From assembly GCA_025642075.2 (NCBI GenBank), contig JAODUO010001642.1, positions 51,074 to 115,073 on the forward strand: DNA of 64,000 bases, written 5' to 3'. The notes beneath the pieces are model-generated. The model was not told the DNA's origin and ran no database searches. It saw only the letters and a list, made by a program, of their open reading frames with translations. The stretch is from Ridgeia piscesae. Taxonomy: Eukaryota; Annelida; Polychaeta; Sabellida; Siboglinidae. Numbering within the stretch: position 1 is the first letter of the stretch; the number at the start of each line of letters is the position of its first letter. The position numbers and the translations under genes were made by a program. This document shows positions 12,591 to 28,559 of this stretch, one piece after another.

Positions 12591-13795
12591 TGTGAGCAAG
12601 AGTTAAGCATTTTCTAACACAGTTTGCTTCGATTAATGTTATGCATGTTGAAAAATGTGACCACGGTAAAAAAAACCTCATATTAACATATTGTACCCAT
12701 GGTTGGTTTTCTACCGTTTTGGAGCCGTGGGCATGTTTCTCTTTTGACGTCAGTGCCTAGTTTGTGTTTGAAATGTCTAAATTATACGCGAAACATCTCC
12801 TTAGCGAAATCTACTTACTATCGAACATAGATTGATTCAGCAAGCTACGATAGCACAGCAATGTTCAGCATCATGAACGAATTGAGGGGCCGCTCTCGTG
12901 GCCCTGTGTTGCCGAAATATGGTAATGCTCCCCTTTCTTGGCCGAGCCCTTGTGTGACATTCAGTTAGTTGACGTTACTTGTATACTAGTTGTCCAGCTT
13001 GTGTGTATGTGTTTCTCTGTTTTTGTGTTTGTGTGTTGCTGTGTCTATGTGTGTATGCGTGTATGTGTCGGTCCTGCCACCGAGAAAGGCCGCCAACTAT
13101 AACGCACAAGGTGGTACTGCGTAATTGTCAACTGTCGTTGGCCGGGAGATCGCAACGAGCGAGTAGATGAGACTATTGTCACTAGTGACGGCAGACATTC
13201 TGAACAGCGCGATACAAGACGAGAAGGAGCTTGAATGTGCGTGTTTTATGTGTACATATGTGCGCGTCGATGTGCGTGTGCGTGCATATACACCGCGCTT
13301 GTGTATATGTAAACCCACTTACACAAATACGGACGACAATTTAATAGTTGACGAATGTCGATTTTTATATCATGGACTTATTGAACATATACAAGGCATG
13401 TCAGCATAATTGTTTCGTACATGACATCGTATAAACAATAGTATGTAGCACAGCAAATAGTTTAGTTACGAATTAGGTACTATTGAAGGTCAAATTGTTT
13501 TGCAGTTCATCTTATTAATAGTTACAAGTAGAAACATAATTAGTGAAGGCAATCAAATAGAGTCCAGTGAAATCGTTCATCGATGTCGCCTTTTTCGCTT
13601 CTGCCGTCTTCGTTGCTGGCCCTGGCGGAGTGTGCCTGAAGCACCGTTGCCACCGTGAGACAGCCTCCATCGTTTACATAATGGCGATGACAGTAGCATA
13701 TTGACGTTGCAGAATGGCAGTAGACACTCCCCCAACCAGAGCAGTGCCATCCACCATGAGAAATTATTCCTGAGAGCAACTAGTTGTAAATACAT
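12590..13795 (-). repeat. Third, diverged copy of the A-gene duplication
   Basis: Segments match the arm at 19053-20850 in the same orientation: TATTGTGAGCAAGAGTTAA, then GGTTTTCTAC, the ATAGATTGATTCAGCAAGCT block also found inverted at about 6980, the TGTCACTAGTGACG block, and GAAGGCAATCAAATAGAGTCC. Divergence is clearly higher than between the other two arms, so this is an older copy. It contains peptide relic A3. Confidence 0.7.
13575..13768 (-). pseudogene. Relic A3 of the eight-cysteine peptide gene
   Basis: The minus strand reads GGWHCSGWGSVYCHS and then CYCHRHYVNDGGCL, the middle of the mature domain of A1. The first cysteine of the leading CxC is replaced by W. Right after GGCL the sequence jumps to the GTGGCAACGG block that in A1 lies beyond the stop codon, so the segment with the last CxC has been deleted. 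No signal, propeptide or cleavage exon is visible upstream (higher coordinates). The 3' motif is present at 13553-13569 with one change. I read this as a dead gene copy rather than a shortened functional peptide. Confidence 0.75.
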
Positions 13796-13910
13796 AGACA
13801 GTGTGAAACGTGTCTAGTTGTGCGCAACTAGTATTAACTATTTAGACAGTGTGAAACGTGTCTAGTTGTGCGCAACTAGTAGCAACTACTTAGACAGTGT
13901 GAAACGTGTG
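13795..13910. repeat. 54-bp tandem repeat, about 2-3 copies
   Basis: The unit contains AGACAGTGTGAAACGTGT followed by CTAGTTGTGCGCAACTAGT. The second part is itself palindromic, so each unit can form a small hairpin. Confidence 0.8.
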
Positions 13911-14037
13911 TATTTAGAAACAAAAACTGTACTATCAAATGCAATGTTCCTCCACTGGCCTATATTACGATCAATTATTATACGCTGATAAAGTTGTAAT
14001 GCAAACGACACTACTGTTTCTACTGCAACTACTACAA

Positions 14038-17402
<3,365 letters not shown>

Positions 17403-17509
17403 CAACAACACCTCTTTATATTGATATACCTATTTGTAAACCATACGCCGTATCAAACGCAATGTTATGAAGTTTAATTGTGCTACTCACGTTACCATCT
17501 CCCTGAGCC

Positions 17510-17665
17510 GCTACAAATGTCAAAGCAAAATGTCGGTTAACAAATGTGTTGCGATAAATGGTACCTTCTATAAATCACAGGTTAACGAGAACTACATAGC
17601 ATGCAATTGTTGATTGATAATTTATAAATGTTACGCATATTCACGCAAAAAATAAACCAAACATC
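17510..17665 (+). repeat. Dispersed repeat R1 copy
   Basis: GTCGGTTAACAAATGTGTTG, then TACCTTCTATAAATCACAGG and TTACGCATATTCACGCA follow the order seen at 52.5 and 59.1 kb. Confidence 0.7.
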
Positions 17666-17669
17666 CAAA

Positions 17670-18720
17670 CAAACAACCTACCTGCAAAGTGTGTATCATA
17701 TTGTGTAACCCTACACTGACCGCCAACATCACCGCACTCAAGTGTATACAACCGTTTGTATAATGTGCTCTGTTGGGATGTCTTGTCGTTGCGTCAGATT
17801 TGTGGACCTTGCTGCTCCGGCGTCACTCATGAACAACACTGTTAGAACCTATCTACGACTTACCTGTTTTCGAATACGAGTAGCAGATTCGTGAACAACG
17901 ATACTTGGAACGGCGTCTGCTTGATACTTGTGTGTTATAAAAACATGAAATTTGTCTTGCTGAGTACGACAATACTAACACTCTCTTTTCAACTATACGC
18001 CGGTAGTGTTATGATAAATATCGTTATTGCGTGTGAATGTCCATACATACCCACCTAACAGTGTAAGTCGTTCTCTTTGAGAAATTCAGCGTCAGTGTGT
18101 ACATACTCCATTATCACACCTAAACCAGGGCCGGAGAATGGGGTTGATAAAAACCGCCTATTTACGAATCACATTTTGCAAACGAACCGCGGGCTAATAT
18201 CTTAGAATATTTTAGGACGCGTACACGTTAATAAATCAACCAGAATATGCTAGGTGAAAAAAAATGTTGTTCCACTTGGGTCCAGAAATGTGTACTAATG
18301 TCATCAACGTGTCTAGTATTGAGAAACCGCATATCACACATAGGTGTATTTCAGGGGCTTATTATATAGTTTACACCTTTGACGTGCATACATGTAACAA
18401 TTCCGTTTTTTGGTTCCCTTCAAATAGCACATTATCGGAAATTCCATTTCAAATCCTTGGTGACAATGAATAGAATGTCCACAGCTTACATGCCGAATAA
18501 AATCCGCAATGTAAGCGTCCTTAACATTAACACAACCTGGCTATTTGCAAACGTTCTGACATTCATGAGCAGTAAACAAACGTTATATGTAGTTACAAAT
18601 ACGGAAGTGTTTAAATAGCTGTCGTATATTTATCAAGTATTATTTTAGAATAAAAATGTTATTATAATCCATGTAGTGATCACGTGCAATCCGACGTGTT
18701 TTGTTTCGTTTTAATTTTTT
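17670..18720. other. Intergenic, no gene recognised
   Basis: Unique AT-rich DNA with ORFs of 80 codons or less and no domain or exon signature. Confidence 0.5.
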
Positions 18721-18759
18721 TTTTTTGTAACATCTCTCTCTCTCTCTCTACTCTCCCCT

Positions 18760-18804
<45 letters not shown>

Positions 18805-19052
18805 ACTAATCAAAAACTACTACTTTCTACCCTACTACTACTACTACTTCTCTACTCTACTACCTACTTTTACTACTACTACTGTATTTTCTCTACTACT
18901 ACTACTATACTACCTACTACTTTTACTACTATATTTCTTTTTTTTTCTACAACCCCTACTACTTTCTACCCAAATTATATTTTTTCACACACACACACCA
19001 CACAACACCACAAGAACCACACTACTTCTACTATTACTATATTTCCAAAAAA
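18720..19052. repeat. Low-complexity T, CT and CTA patchwork
   Basis: A poly(T) run, (CT)n and irregular CTA, TTTTTTT and CACACA fragments are shuffled in short pieces. It looks like a decayed or poorly resolved microsatellite tract bordering the right arm of the A-gene inverted duplication. Confidence 0.7.
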
Positions 19053-19563
19053 CGGCGTATATTGTGAGCAAGAGTTAACATTTTCTAACACATTTTACTT
19101 GATTAAGTATGGACATGTTGCAAAACGTGGGGATTTTTTCTGGAATGTTGTTTGTGCAATTAAAGGATGCCAAATCAAAAAAAACACATTAGAACACTCT
19201 ACCCATTTGGTTTTCTACGATTCATAATGTATAAAATTATTTTGGCAAACAGTTGGGTGTTGGTTTTATTTGGGAATGTTGTTTGTGTTTGTGTTGGTTT
19301 TGTTTTGTTTTTCCCCCGCCTTGTCTGGTTGTTGTGTTTCCTTCCCGGGGGGGGGGGGGGGGGGGGGGTGTTTTGTGTTTTTTTTTGGTGTGGTGTTGTG
19401 GTGTGTGGGGTTGTTTGGTGTTTGGGGTTGGTTTGGGGTTTTTGTTGTGTTGTTGTGTGTGTGGTGTTGTGGTTGTGGGGTGTGTTGTTGGTTTGGTTGT
19501 GTGTGTTTGTGTTTGGGTGTTTGTTTTGGGTTTTTGTGGTGTGTGTTGGTGTGTGTTGTTGTT

Positions 19564-20030
<467 letters not shown>

Positions 20031-20616
20031 GTATCGGTCCTACCACAGAGACAGAGAGAGACCGCCAACCGTGTAGTGCACGGTGGCACCGCGGTAATGT
20101 CAACGAGCGAGTAGGTGACAATGTTGTCACTAGTGAGGTCAGACATTCTGAACAGCGCGACACACGAGGAGAAGGAACTTAAACGTGCGTGTTTTATGTG
20201 TACATATGTGCGTGTCGATGTGCGTGTGCGTACATATACACCGCGTTTGTGTATGCGTGAAACCACGTACTCAAATACGAACGACCACTTAATATTTGAC
20301 GACTTTCGATTTAATATCATGGAACATTGAACAGATAAATGCATATCAAAATTTAACAAACTTGATATTGTATAAACAATCACAGAACATAGCATAGCTA
20401 ATTGATTAGTCGCGAATCAGGTAGTATTGATTTTCAAATTGTTTTGCCGTTCGTCTTATTAATAGTTCCAAGTAGAAACAGAATTACTGAAGGCAATCAA
20501 ATAGAGTCCAATGATTTATTTCATCGACGTCGCCTTTTTCGCTTCTGCCATCGTCGTGGCTGTCCCTGGCGGGGTGTGCCTAAACCACCGTTGCCACCTG
20601 GTGAAAGCAGCCGGGA

Positions 20617-20846
20617 CTATGGGTATACCCATACATATAAATATGGTGAAGTGTTGCGACAACGGCAGTAAGCCCCGTTGTATCCCATAACCTGGGCGCC
20701 TCTAAATCCGCGGGAAATGAGACAGCCTCCATCAGTTGCAGCATGGCGATGACAGTAGCATCCCCACGGCGCAGAATGGCAGTAGACCCGCCCCCAACCA
20801 GAGCAGTGACATCCACCAACAGAAATTATTCGGACACCGCCAGGTG
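20617..20846 (-). pseudogene. A2: orphan terminal exon of the eight-cysteine peptide gene
   Basis: The minus strand has TTTGTTGCAG at 20856-20847 and then a 230-nt open exon of exactly the A1 length, ending in TAG at 20619-20617. It codes GGCHCSGWGRVYCHS, then WGCYCHRH and GAYCRC, with all eight cysteines conserved and the ending PYLYVWVYP. About a dozen amino acid changes separate it from A1. The signal, propeptide and cleavage exons are absent: upstream sequence passes through (AT)n at 20966-21028 into unrelated low-complexity DNA. It is either a fragment left by the inverted duplication or a complete gene broken by misassembly. The intact frame suggests the break is recent. Confidence 0.72.
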
Positions 20847-20961
20847 CTGCAACAAATGCATTTCAAAATATACTCTTACAGTTCATGGAAAATACCTAAA
20901 TATGACGACAAAATATGCGTTATATAAATGATGTATTTGAAATGGCCATTATGGAAATATA

Positions 20962-20963
<2 letters not shown>

Positions 20964-21028
<65 letters not shown>
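20964..21028. repeat. (AT)n microsatellite at the edge of the right arm
   Basis: An AT dinucleotide run of about 64 bp where homology with the left arm stops. Confidence 0.92.
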
Positions 21029-21029
<1 letters not shown>

Positions 21030-21033
<4 letters not shown>

Positions 21034-22052
21034 TTTTATAATTAATTAACCTTGTCTTGTCTCGTAAAAGTCCCGACTGGTGCTTTCTTTTCAGAAAACT
21101 AGATAGCATTTACGTCCCAATCAAACCCTTGAGTTTTAAAAAGTTAAAATTTTAGGAAATGATTTATATACATATATTCGATTGGGATAGAAATTTTATC
21201 CCGCCCCAACCGTCTAGTTGTAAAATAAACATCTACCTTGAAACGTGGGATTTTAAAAAGGAAAGCAGTTTTAATCAAGTTTATTTTGTTTGATCAATTT
21301 TATCGTGTAATGTAGTTGCCAAACATTTGCCCCTTTTTCTATATTTATCCTTTTGCCCTTTGGGTTCCCTTCCCCTTTTCTTTTTATTAAATGTTATGAG
21401 TTTTGGTTTCTCCTTTCTGCTGGGCGTTCTTTTTTGGTTTCCTTGCTGCTGTGTGTGTTTTTTTTGCTCTTTGCTTGTCGTCTGGCCTCTCGTCCCTTCC
21501 CTTCCTTTTAAAAAACCCCCCAAAACTTTTTTTTTTTTTTTTATTTAAAGAACCGGGGCCCGCTTCCGTGCGTTGTCTCGTGGCTCCCTGCTGTCGCTTT
21601 CTCTTTCCCCCTTTGTCGGGTTTTCCTTGGGTCCCCTCCTGGGTTTTTTCCCCCCGTTTTCCTTTGGTGTCCCTTTTTGTTGCCCTAGAAACCCTTCGTC
21701 CGCTGTGTTTGGGCCTGGGGCTTTCCCTTTTCGTGGGTATTTGGGGCCGGGTTTTTAATCAAGGTTCCCCGGGGTTTTTTGTTTTTTGTGTATTTATGCG
21801 CTCTGTGCTTCTTTCCTTTTTTTCCCCTTTGTGTTGTGCTGCTGCTGTTTCTGCTGTGCTGTGCTGTGCTGCTGCTGTGTGCTGCTGTTGGGTTTCTGCT
21901 GCTGCTGTTTCGCTGCTGCTGCTGGGCTGGCGGTGGTTTCCCTGTGCTTTTCCCTTTGGGCCGTTTCTTTTTGTTTTTGGGGTTTTTTTTTCGTTTTATT
22001 TTGGGGTTTGTTCCCTGCGTTTTTGCCCGGCCCAAAATTGCCCTGCCCGGGG

Positions 22053-22100
<48 letters not shown>

Positions 22101-22400
22101 GCTGCTGCTGCTGCTGCGCTGCTGTTTCTTGTTTGGTTAACGCCCCTTCGCTCGCGGCCGCCGCTGCTCTCGCCCGCTTGTGTGGTTTTTCTCTTGCTTT
22201 TTCTGGCTCTTTTCTTTGGTCTGCTCTCTTTCTGTTCTGCTCTGTCTTCCCCCTCTGCTCTCTCCTGCTTTTTTCTTTTTATTTTTAGAACCACCTAAAA
22301 AAAAAAAACTAAAAAAAAAAAACAATTATAAAAATAAAAACAAAAACAACAGCAACAACAATTACGATTTCCCAAAATTTTTTTTAAATTTTTAGGGCGG
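21030..22400. other. Adenine-poor, homopolymer-rich tract
   Basis: From about 21320 to 22300 the strand is dominated by T, C and G with many runs (TTTTTTTTTT, CCCCCC, GGGG). It includes a (CTG)n stretch near 22050-22125 and a decayed one near 21840-21930. Composition changes abruptly at both edges. The long ORFs here are compositional and show no domain. It may be real low-complexity DNA or a low-accuracy consensus between two repeat blocks. Confidence 0.6.
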
Positions 22401-23216
22401 TTGGTTTTACACATTTAAAATATTTTCCTTAGCCAAACCCTCATTAACAAACCCTTCCCAAACAAACAAACATGCAGTAATGGAATAGGTATCGCTAGTA
22501 ATGTACTTATCGTTTCTCCTTCGCCCAAGTAGCCAACATGTATGATCGTATCGATAGGAACGATTTAACGATTCGGCGCAGCTACACAACATTGAGGAAC
22601 ACGTCAGCGCATCATGTCCAATGAAACCTATGGACAATTGGACATCTTTCAACAAAACCTCCATTAGTGGTAAGGCAATACAATATAGTATATAACGCTG
22701 TAGTATTGACGGGCCAGTCGCCCCAGTTCACCACAGTTATTTTGCCAGGATTGGGCGAGGCAATGATCAGCTCTAAACGCGTGCTCTGTCTACTCATCCG
22801 ATCCGTTTACGAAAGCCGCGCACTGCCAACAATGAAAGAAATATAAATATTTCAGCCAGGCTGTGAATTGTTTATTGGATAGACCCGAGCGGATATGCCA
22901 AGAGCACATTTGCGTACAATAATACATTCGTAGTATCTAGTTAGCACAAGTGCTCAAAGCACTTTACACTTTACTTACTCTATGGCAGCCTGTTCAATCA
23001 AATACAATCTCACCATATCTAGTAATCATCGAAATATGTTGCAAGTAATGCGCGAAGTCTACGTCATCATTTTCCACAACTGCTTAGATCAAGATGCTCA
23101 TTTACAGAACCAAGTGAAATGGAACAAGAAAGAGTGAAAAAGTAAGCCTGATATTCGAAAATGGACTGGGTGGATTGATCGCAGGAGGCTTCATTCACAG
23201 AGTTACTTCGCCCTGC

Positions 23217-23797
23217 AGGGTGTGTCACCCCGTAAGTTGTGTCACCCCGCACGGTGTGTCACCCCGCAAGGTGTGTCACCTCGCACGGTGTGTCACCCCG
23301 TACGGTGTGTCACCCCGCACGGTGTGTCACCCCGTAAGTTGCGTCACCCCGCAAGGTGTGTCACCCCGCAAGGTGTGTCATCCCACAAGGTGTGTCACCC
23401 CGCACGGTGTGTCACCCCGCACGGTGTGTCACCCCGTAAGTTGCGTCACCCCGCAAGGTGTGTCATCCCGCAAGGTGTGTCACCCCGCACGGTGTGTCAC
23501 CCCGCACGGTGTGTCACCCCGCACGGTGTGTCACCCCGCACGGTGTGTCACCCCGCACGGTGTGTCACCCCGCAAGGTGTGTCATCCCGCAAGGTGTGTC
23601 ACCCCGCACGGTGTGTCATCCCGCAAGGTGTGTCACCCCGCACGGTGTGTCATCCCGGAAGTTGTGTGTTACCCCGCAAGGTGTGTCACCCCGCAAGGTG
23701 TGTCACCCCACAAGGTGTGTCACCCCGCAAGGTGTGTTACCCCGCAAGGTGTGTCACCCCGCAAGGTGTGTCACCCCGCAAGGTGTGTTACCACGGG
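23217..23797. repeat. 17-bp minisatellite, about 34 units (left arm)
   Basis: The unit is GTGTGTCACCCCGCAAG, with variants in which CAAG becomes CACG and CACC becomes CATC. Because 17 is not a multiple of three, every 51 bp gives a 17-residue protein repeat, and all three plus-strand frames are open. These frames have no start context or signal peptide, and I do not call a gene. Confidence 0.95.
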
Positions 23798-24789
23798 AAT
23801 GTTTTAACGGGAGCATGTACGATGTTTGGATATTAACCAAATAAACTCGTTCGCCAAAGGAATTAGCCACAATCTTGTTCAGGTGACAAATGGCTTATTA
23901 TTCATTGTGCGTATGTATCAGAATCGTTTCAGTTTGGATTTGCTTCGCACATTACGTCTAGACACATCACACCAATTGCACAATCAGTCGCAACCCCTTA
24001 CATCTTTAAGATATACACATGCCTTTGACATATTTACGTAATGTCCAGGAAAACGAACTTAGAAAGTAGAAACATGTTAAACACATAATACATACATGAT
24101 ACTCCAACATATATAATAACGTGAATCGAGTAATTCAGTTGTCAAAAAAGGATCACAATTAAAACTGTACTGAAATCGAATGCGACATTCCGCTTATTTA
24201 TATCCGAAAAATATGGACGTTGTTATGTATTGCAGTAGTTTGTGTTCTTACATGTTGGGTGTGCATATGTGAACACTTGTGTAAGTGTGTGTTTGCGTGT
24301 GCGTATACAACGAATGAATGTTTGTGTGTGGGGCGTGTAAGTGTGCGTTTGTGCGAGAGGGTGAATATGTGTGTGCGTGTGTGCAATGCTTATTGCATTA
24401 TAAGACTGCATGAGTGAGATGCATGCCACTAGCAAAACTTCCCGTCATCCGGCATGATGACTTGGACGTTGATAATCGTGTTTAGTAGTAATGCTAAAAA
24501 ATTTCACTGACAAACACAAACTATTCTGCAACGTATGGGATACGGGAAGTAATAGGCAGATGTATATACTGTTAACACTGTTATTACATCTTATAAAACC
24601 ATAATACTCTTTTCATTAAAAAAATACGTCAATGTTTACACAACCCCGTTTTATAAAAACATAACAAAAGTTCATCAACCCAAACCATAACAGGTAAACG
24701 TATTGGGTTAATAGCTACAATGGTTGGCTGCTTATAACAAGAAAAACCGTCACATATTTTCTCCAAGCTCTTCATGTCATTGGCCGTCC

Positions 24790-25190
24790 CGCTATATGGT
24801 AGAAATAGTGGCGCCACACGGCGAGCCATGAACCAACTAAGCAGTTATATTGTTTTCCAGTTGTATACCGAATTAATTCAAATTGGCTACTGTTACATAC
24901 AGTATTCTTTCTACTCAACAACCGACATCTCAGTTAATCTGCTACATTGCTCTGATATTTCTAGGACCCTTACATTAACCCTTTCCAAACAACATTTTGT
25001 TCCTAAAACTAAGCAGAATATTGGCAAACGCGCTTTCTCTATGGCTGCGCCAACATTGTGGAATCAACTCCCTATTTCGATTAAATCTTTTGAAAATATA
25101 GACACCTTTCGTAATAAAAAGCGAAAACTTATTTGTTTGAAATTGTTTTTCAACCACAAAGTTTCGGCGGTTCCAAGTTCCAATGACAAT
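24790..25190 (+). pseudogene. C-terminal fragment of a non-LTR reverse transcriptase
   Basis: The reading frame contains NIGKRAFSMAAPTLWNQLP and then FENIDTFRNKKRK, the usual C-terminal end of CR1/L2-type polymerases (FS.AAP.LWN.LP then F...LK). Upstream residues (LTELIQIGYC and similar) are not recognisable as RT core. It is a short relic, present in both inverted arms. Confidence 0.75.
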
Positions 25191-25277
25191 GTTTGCCTGT
25201 CCCCTTGCTTGCTTCACCTCTGACATTACATTTGTTAAGTAATTATAGACGCCATAGAAGATATTTACAATTGGTAT

Positions 25278-25278
<1 letters not shown>

Positions 25279-25358
<80 letters not shown>

Positions 25359-25363
25359 TTTGT

Positions 25364-25412
<49 letters not shown>
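25279..25412. repeat. (GT)n microsatellite with central poly(T)
   Basis: Two TG arrays separated by about 20 T residues near 25342-25361. The partner array in the other arm is (AC)n without this poly(T). Confidence 0.94.
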
Positions 25413-25413
<1 letters not shown>

Positions 25414-25769
25414 TGTGCGCGCCCTCGTGTGTGTGTATGTTGCGGAGTTACATATCCCATACCAAACACTACTGCATACAATTATCACATTAACATCTTT
25501 CACTTATATTCTTTCGTAAAGAAAATTGTTCAGAAACAATAATTTCAACAAAATATACAACTAAGCCCACGTATTTTATAATCACATCTATCATCGCTTG
25601 GCGAATTTACTAGGAGGCAAACACGTCACGTGATAGATAGGTCAGTTATCTTCGTATTGATGCATGAACATTTCGTTGATAACATATTCCTGGAATTGTA
25701 ACGCCAACAAGTGGTCTCACTTTAAGAAACGCTAGATTTATTTAGCGTCATCAGCAGTCTTAGGGGCAG

Positions 25770-25793
25770 AATTTATATATAATTATATATATA

Positions 25794-25834
<41 letters not shown>

Positions 25835-25945
25835 GTTCATTTAAAAACCTATGATATTATATATATCATAGTTTAGAAATTTATATATAATTATAATATA
25901 TATATATATATATTATATTAATATATTATTTTATATATATTAATA
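25770..25945. repeat. AT-rich (AT)n/(TATAT)n tract
   Basis: Several AT dinucleotide runs separated by short unique pieces, at the left edge of the inverted-repeat spacer. Confidence 0.85.
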
Positions 25946-26143
25946 GTCGCAACCAGGCAACACACCAGTCAAGCCAGCAAGAGTTGGTGCAGGCTCTGCC
26001 CAGAAGTCTAATACACTGTTGTGTTCGCAGATGATCGACTCAGTCACTGCTCACGCATAAAATACTACGCTTGTGAATCTGAGAAGTCTAATAGTTTTGG
26101 GGTGAACACTCACTCGACCTCCAACTGACGCTGCATCCTTCAA

Positions 26144-28290
26144 ATGGAACGATCCTCTGCCTCCAACGTTTATCCTTACCCTGTGATGAAACGATTCCTG
26201 GCTGTGTGGAACACTGATGACATCAGGGTGGATGCTCATCATGAGTGTTTGCTGGCATCAAGCATAGTCAAGGAAGGCCTGGCATCACGGCATAGTTCAT
26301 CATGGCCGGTTCGGCATAATTTCTACTCGAATGGCGCCAAGACATATGAGGAGCTGAATGTCTACCTGGAGACAGCCAGAGGGCACCCGACCGGGAGGCT
26401 GTGGGTGGACTGCTTTGTCAAGCCTACACTGTTGTCGCTCATGTTCCTGCGCGGAGAGCGGAGCGGTGACTTCCTCCTCCAGCAGCACTGTCTCAAGGCA
26501 ATGCTGCCACACTTCTTCGCAGCAGGTCACCACAATTATGCCCGCTACCTGAGCTGGTATGTGCGACAGATGGAGCACCTTCCCCAGCGTGCCAAGGAGG
26601 ACCTACTGGCAGGTGCGCATATCTGTCGGCCCTCGGATGGGGGACCGCAGTGCCAGCAGATCAGTTCGGAGAGCAGACATATATCAAGCGAGGGAAGGGT
26701 TCTGGAGGTATGAAGGGCATTTCAACGAGCCCCGAGCAAGATGCTGTGTGGGTGAATAGTTTCAGTGTGTGCGCCCACCTTGACATCGCCATAGAACATA
26801 TGTACAATGAATCTGGGGAGGAGCAGAAGCCACACGGTGAAGTAGATGGGGAGGAGAAGAATAAGCACAAGGAGGAAGGAGAGGGAAGAAGGAGACTGGA
26901 CGAGGCCGATCGGAAGAAGATCGCGGTGGAGCTGGAGAAGTAGAGCCACCCACTCAATGGCCAGCAACCAATTGTCTATAACATCTGCAATGGCCATGTG
27001 GCGCCAGACACAGTGAATGTTCAGAACGCATTGGCCAATGGGAGTGAGTAGAGCAGGCAGTTCTCCGATTTGCTAAGCAGTGAATTCCACAAGACAATAA
27101 AGAAGAAGGTCAAAACAATGGAGTTGCTCAAGAAGGCAGTCACTGTCAAGGGGAAGGCTATCTACGACGTCGTGACGCTGTTCAGTCGGCTGTTAGTCGT
27201 AGGGCAGCAGTGCAGCATTGATATAGCAGATGTCTTCCAGTTTGAACTGAGTCCAATCCCTCCGGCCCTGATCATTGAGGAAGGGTTACAAGGCCGTGCT
27301 CGTCAAGTTTCTCAGTGTCTCTGTCATGACTCCATGTGCTCCAAACGTGGTGCTGGTTGATGCCGGTCACATTCTGTACCACGTCGTCTGGCCAGTCTCA
27401 GGGGCTACAGGAGACCTGGCTGCAAGCTTCGGCACTCGACTGGCCCACTACCCTCCTGTCTCCAAGAAAATCATTCTGTTCGACAGATATGACCAAGATG
27501 CTCCCAGCGCAAAGGACCACGATCGGACGAGAAGAGGAAGAGCCAAGGAAGTACGTCTAACCCCAAACACCTTCATTCCATGCCGAGAAGAAGTTATTCT
27601 TCACAATTCCAAGAACAAGAATCTACTTAACCAAACTCTATGCAGCTATCCCCTTCCACACAACACCCAACTCGTCAACATGCAGGACTGTGTCTTTGAT
27701 GATATCGACGTCTTCGTCCTCTTGGTGTACTGGACATCAAGGATGCGAGTTGTCGCCAAGATTCAAATGGAAAAGGCGATGTCTTGGTCATCAATGAAAC
27801 TGTTCAGCGGTTAGGCCCCAAAATATGCAGTCAACTTCTCGGTATCCACGCACTGTCAGGTTGCGATACAGTGTCATACCCCTTTAGAAGAGGAACAACG
27901 TCAGCGCTCAAGCTCCTAGAGACAGATATACCAGGTCTCGATCAAGTGCTCGGTAAGCCTGGCGCGACCCACGCTCAGCTCCAGGAGACAGCATACACAT
28001 TCTTCTTACCCCTCTACGGGCAGAAGGGATGTACAACAATGAATGACGCACGTGGTCACTTCTATCGTGGCCATAAGAAACCTCCGCCACTGAAGAAACG
28101 TCCACCGACTGATGCCAACCTGCAGCTGCATGTGCTACGAGCTCATCTTCAGATGCTACTGTGGAAGGCCGCGGCCCAACGTGATCCACCTGAAGAAGCT
28201 CGAAACATTGCCAACTTTGGTTGGAACATCGAAGGCTCCGCCATCACAACGTGTCCGCGCAATTGCATCTCGCGCCCCATTCTCCTGTAA
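26144..28290 (+). pseudogene. Broken gene with PIN/XPG-like nuclease motifs
   Basis: Five overlapping open pieces in two frames read as one protein. The order is MLPHFFAAGHHNYARYLSWY (about 26510-26570), a charged EEKNKHKEEGEGRRRLDEAD stretch, VVLVDAGHILYHVVWPVSG (about 27345), DDIDVFVLLVYWTSRM (about 27705) and GIHALSGCDTVSYPFRRG (about 27840). It ends near 28290. Frameshifts fall near 26640, 27300 and 27800, and in-frame TAG codons occur at 26941 and 27049, so it cannot be expressed whole. The spaced aspartates (VDAGH, DDIDVF, GCDTVS) resemble the acidic motifs of FEN1/XPG-type PIN nucleases. I infer a family of that fold, possibly carried by a mobile element. GC content is higher than in the surroundings. 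There are no introns, consistent with a retrocopy or a transposon gene. Confidence 0.6.
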
Positions 28291-28559
28291 CGTAACAGCT
28301 TATCTCCTTCAGCAAGTTCGCAATCTCCTGCCTTTGTTCTGAAGGCAATGACAGTAGCATTCCAATGACGCACTGTGACAGTGAACTTATCCTTAGGAGA
28401 AGCACCGACAACATCCGTCACACGTTGTTACTGGTCGAAGGCCGCGGGGCAGCGCTGGTCTGCCATTTGCTGAACCAAACGCATTTCTAAATGTAAGGTC
28501 AGCAATACTATGCAACCAAACAACTGCATGATAAAAAAAAACTACTCATTACACACATA

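Larger units (their letters stand above)
22475..25530 (+). repeat. Left arm of a large inverted repeat (partner 29818-34212)
   Basis: From CATGCAGTAATGGAATAGGT to TCTTTCGTAAAGAAAATT, this arm recurs in reverse complement at 29818-34212 with only scattered differences. Paired landmarks are the 17-bp minisatellite, the GTGCGTATGTATCAG block, the CA/TG-rich block near 24260-24390, the RT C-terminal fragment near 24980-25140 and a long dinucleotide array. The right arm is longer, chiefly because its minisatellite has expanded. Confidence 0.88.

Noticed and set aside
21403..22298. ORFs of 116-245 codons, poly-Ala/Cys or Phe-rich
   Set aside because: They arise from skewed composition and CTG repeats. 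No domain, and the sequence itself may be unreliable.
23217..23797. CRISPR-like regular repeat
   Set aside because: There are no unique spacers; units are contiguous 17-bp copies in a eukaryotic genome. It is a minisatellite.
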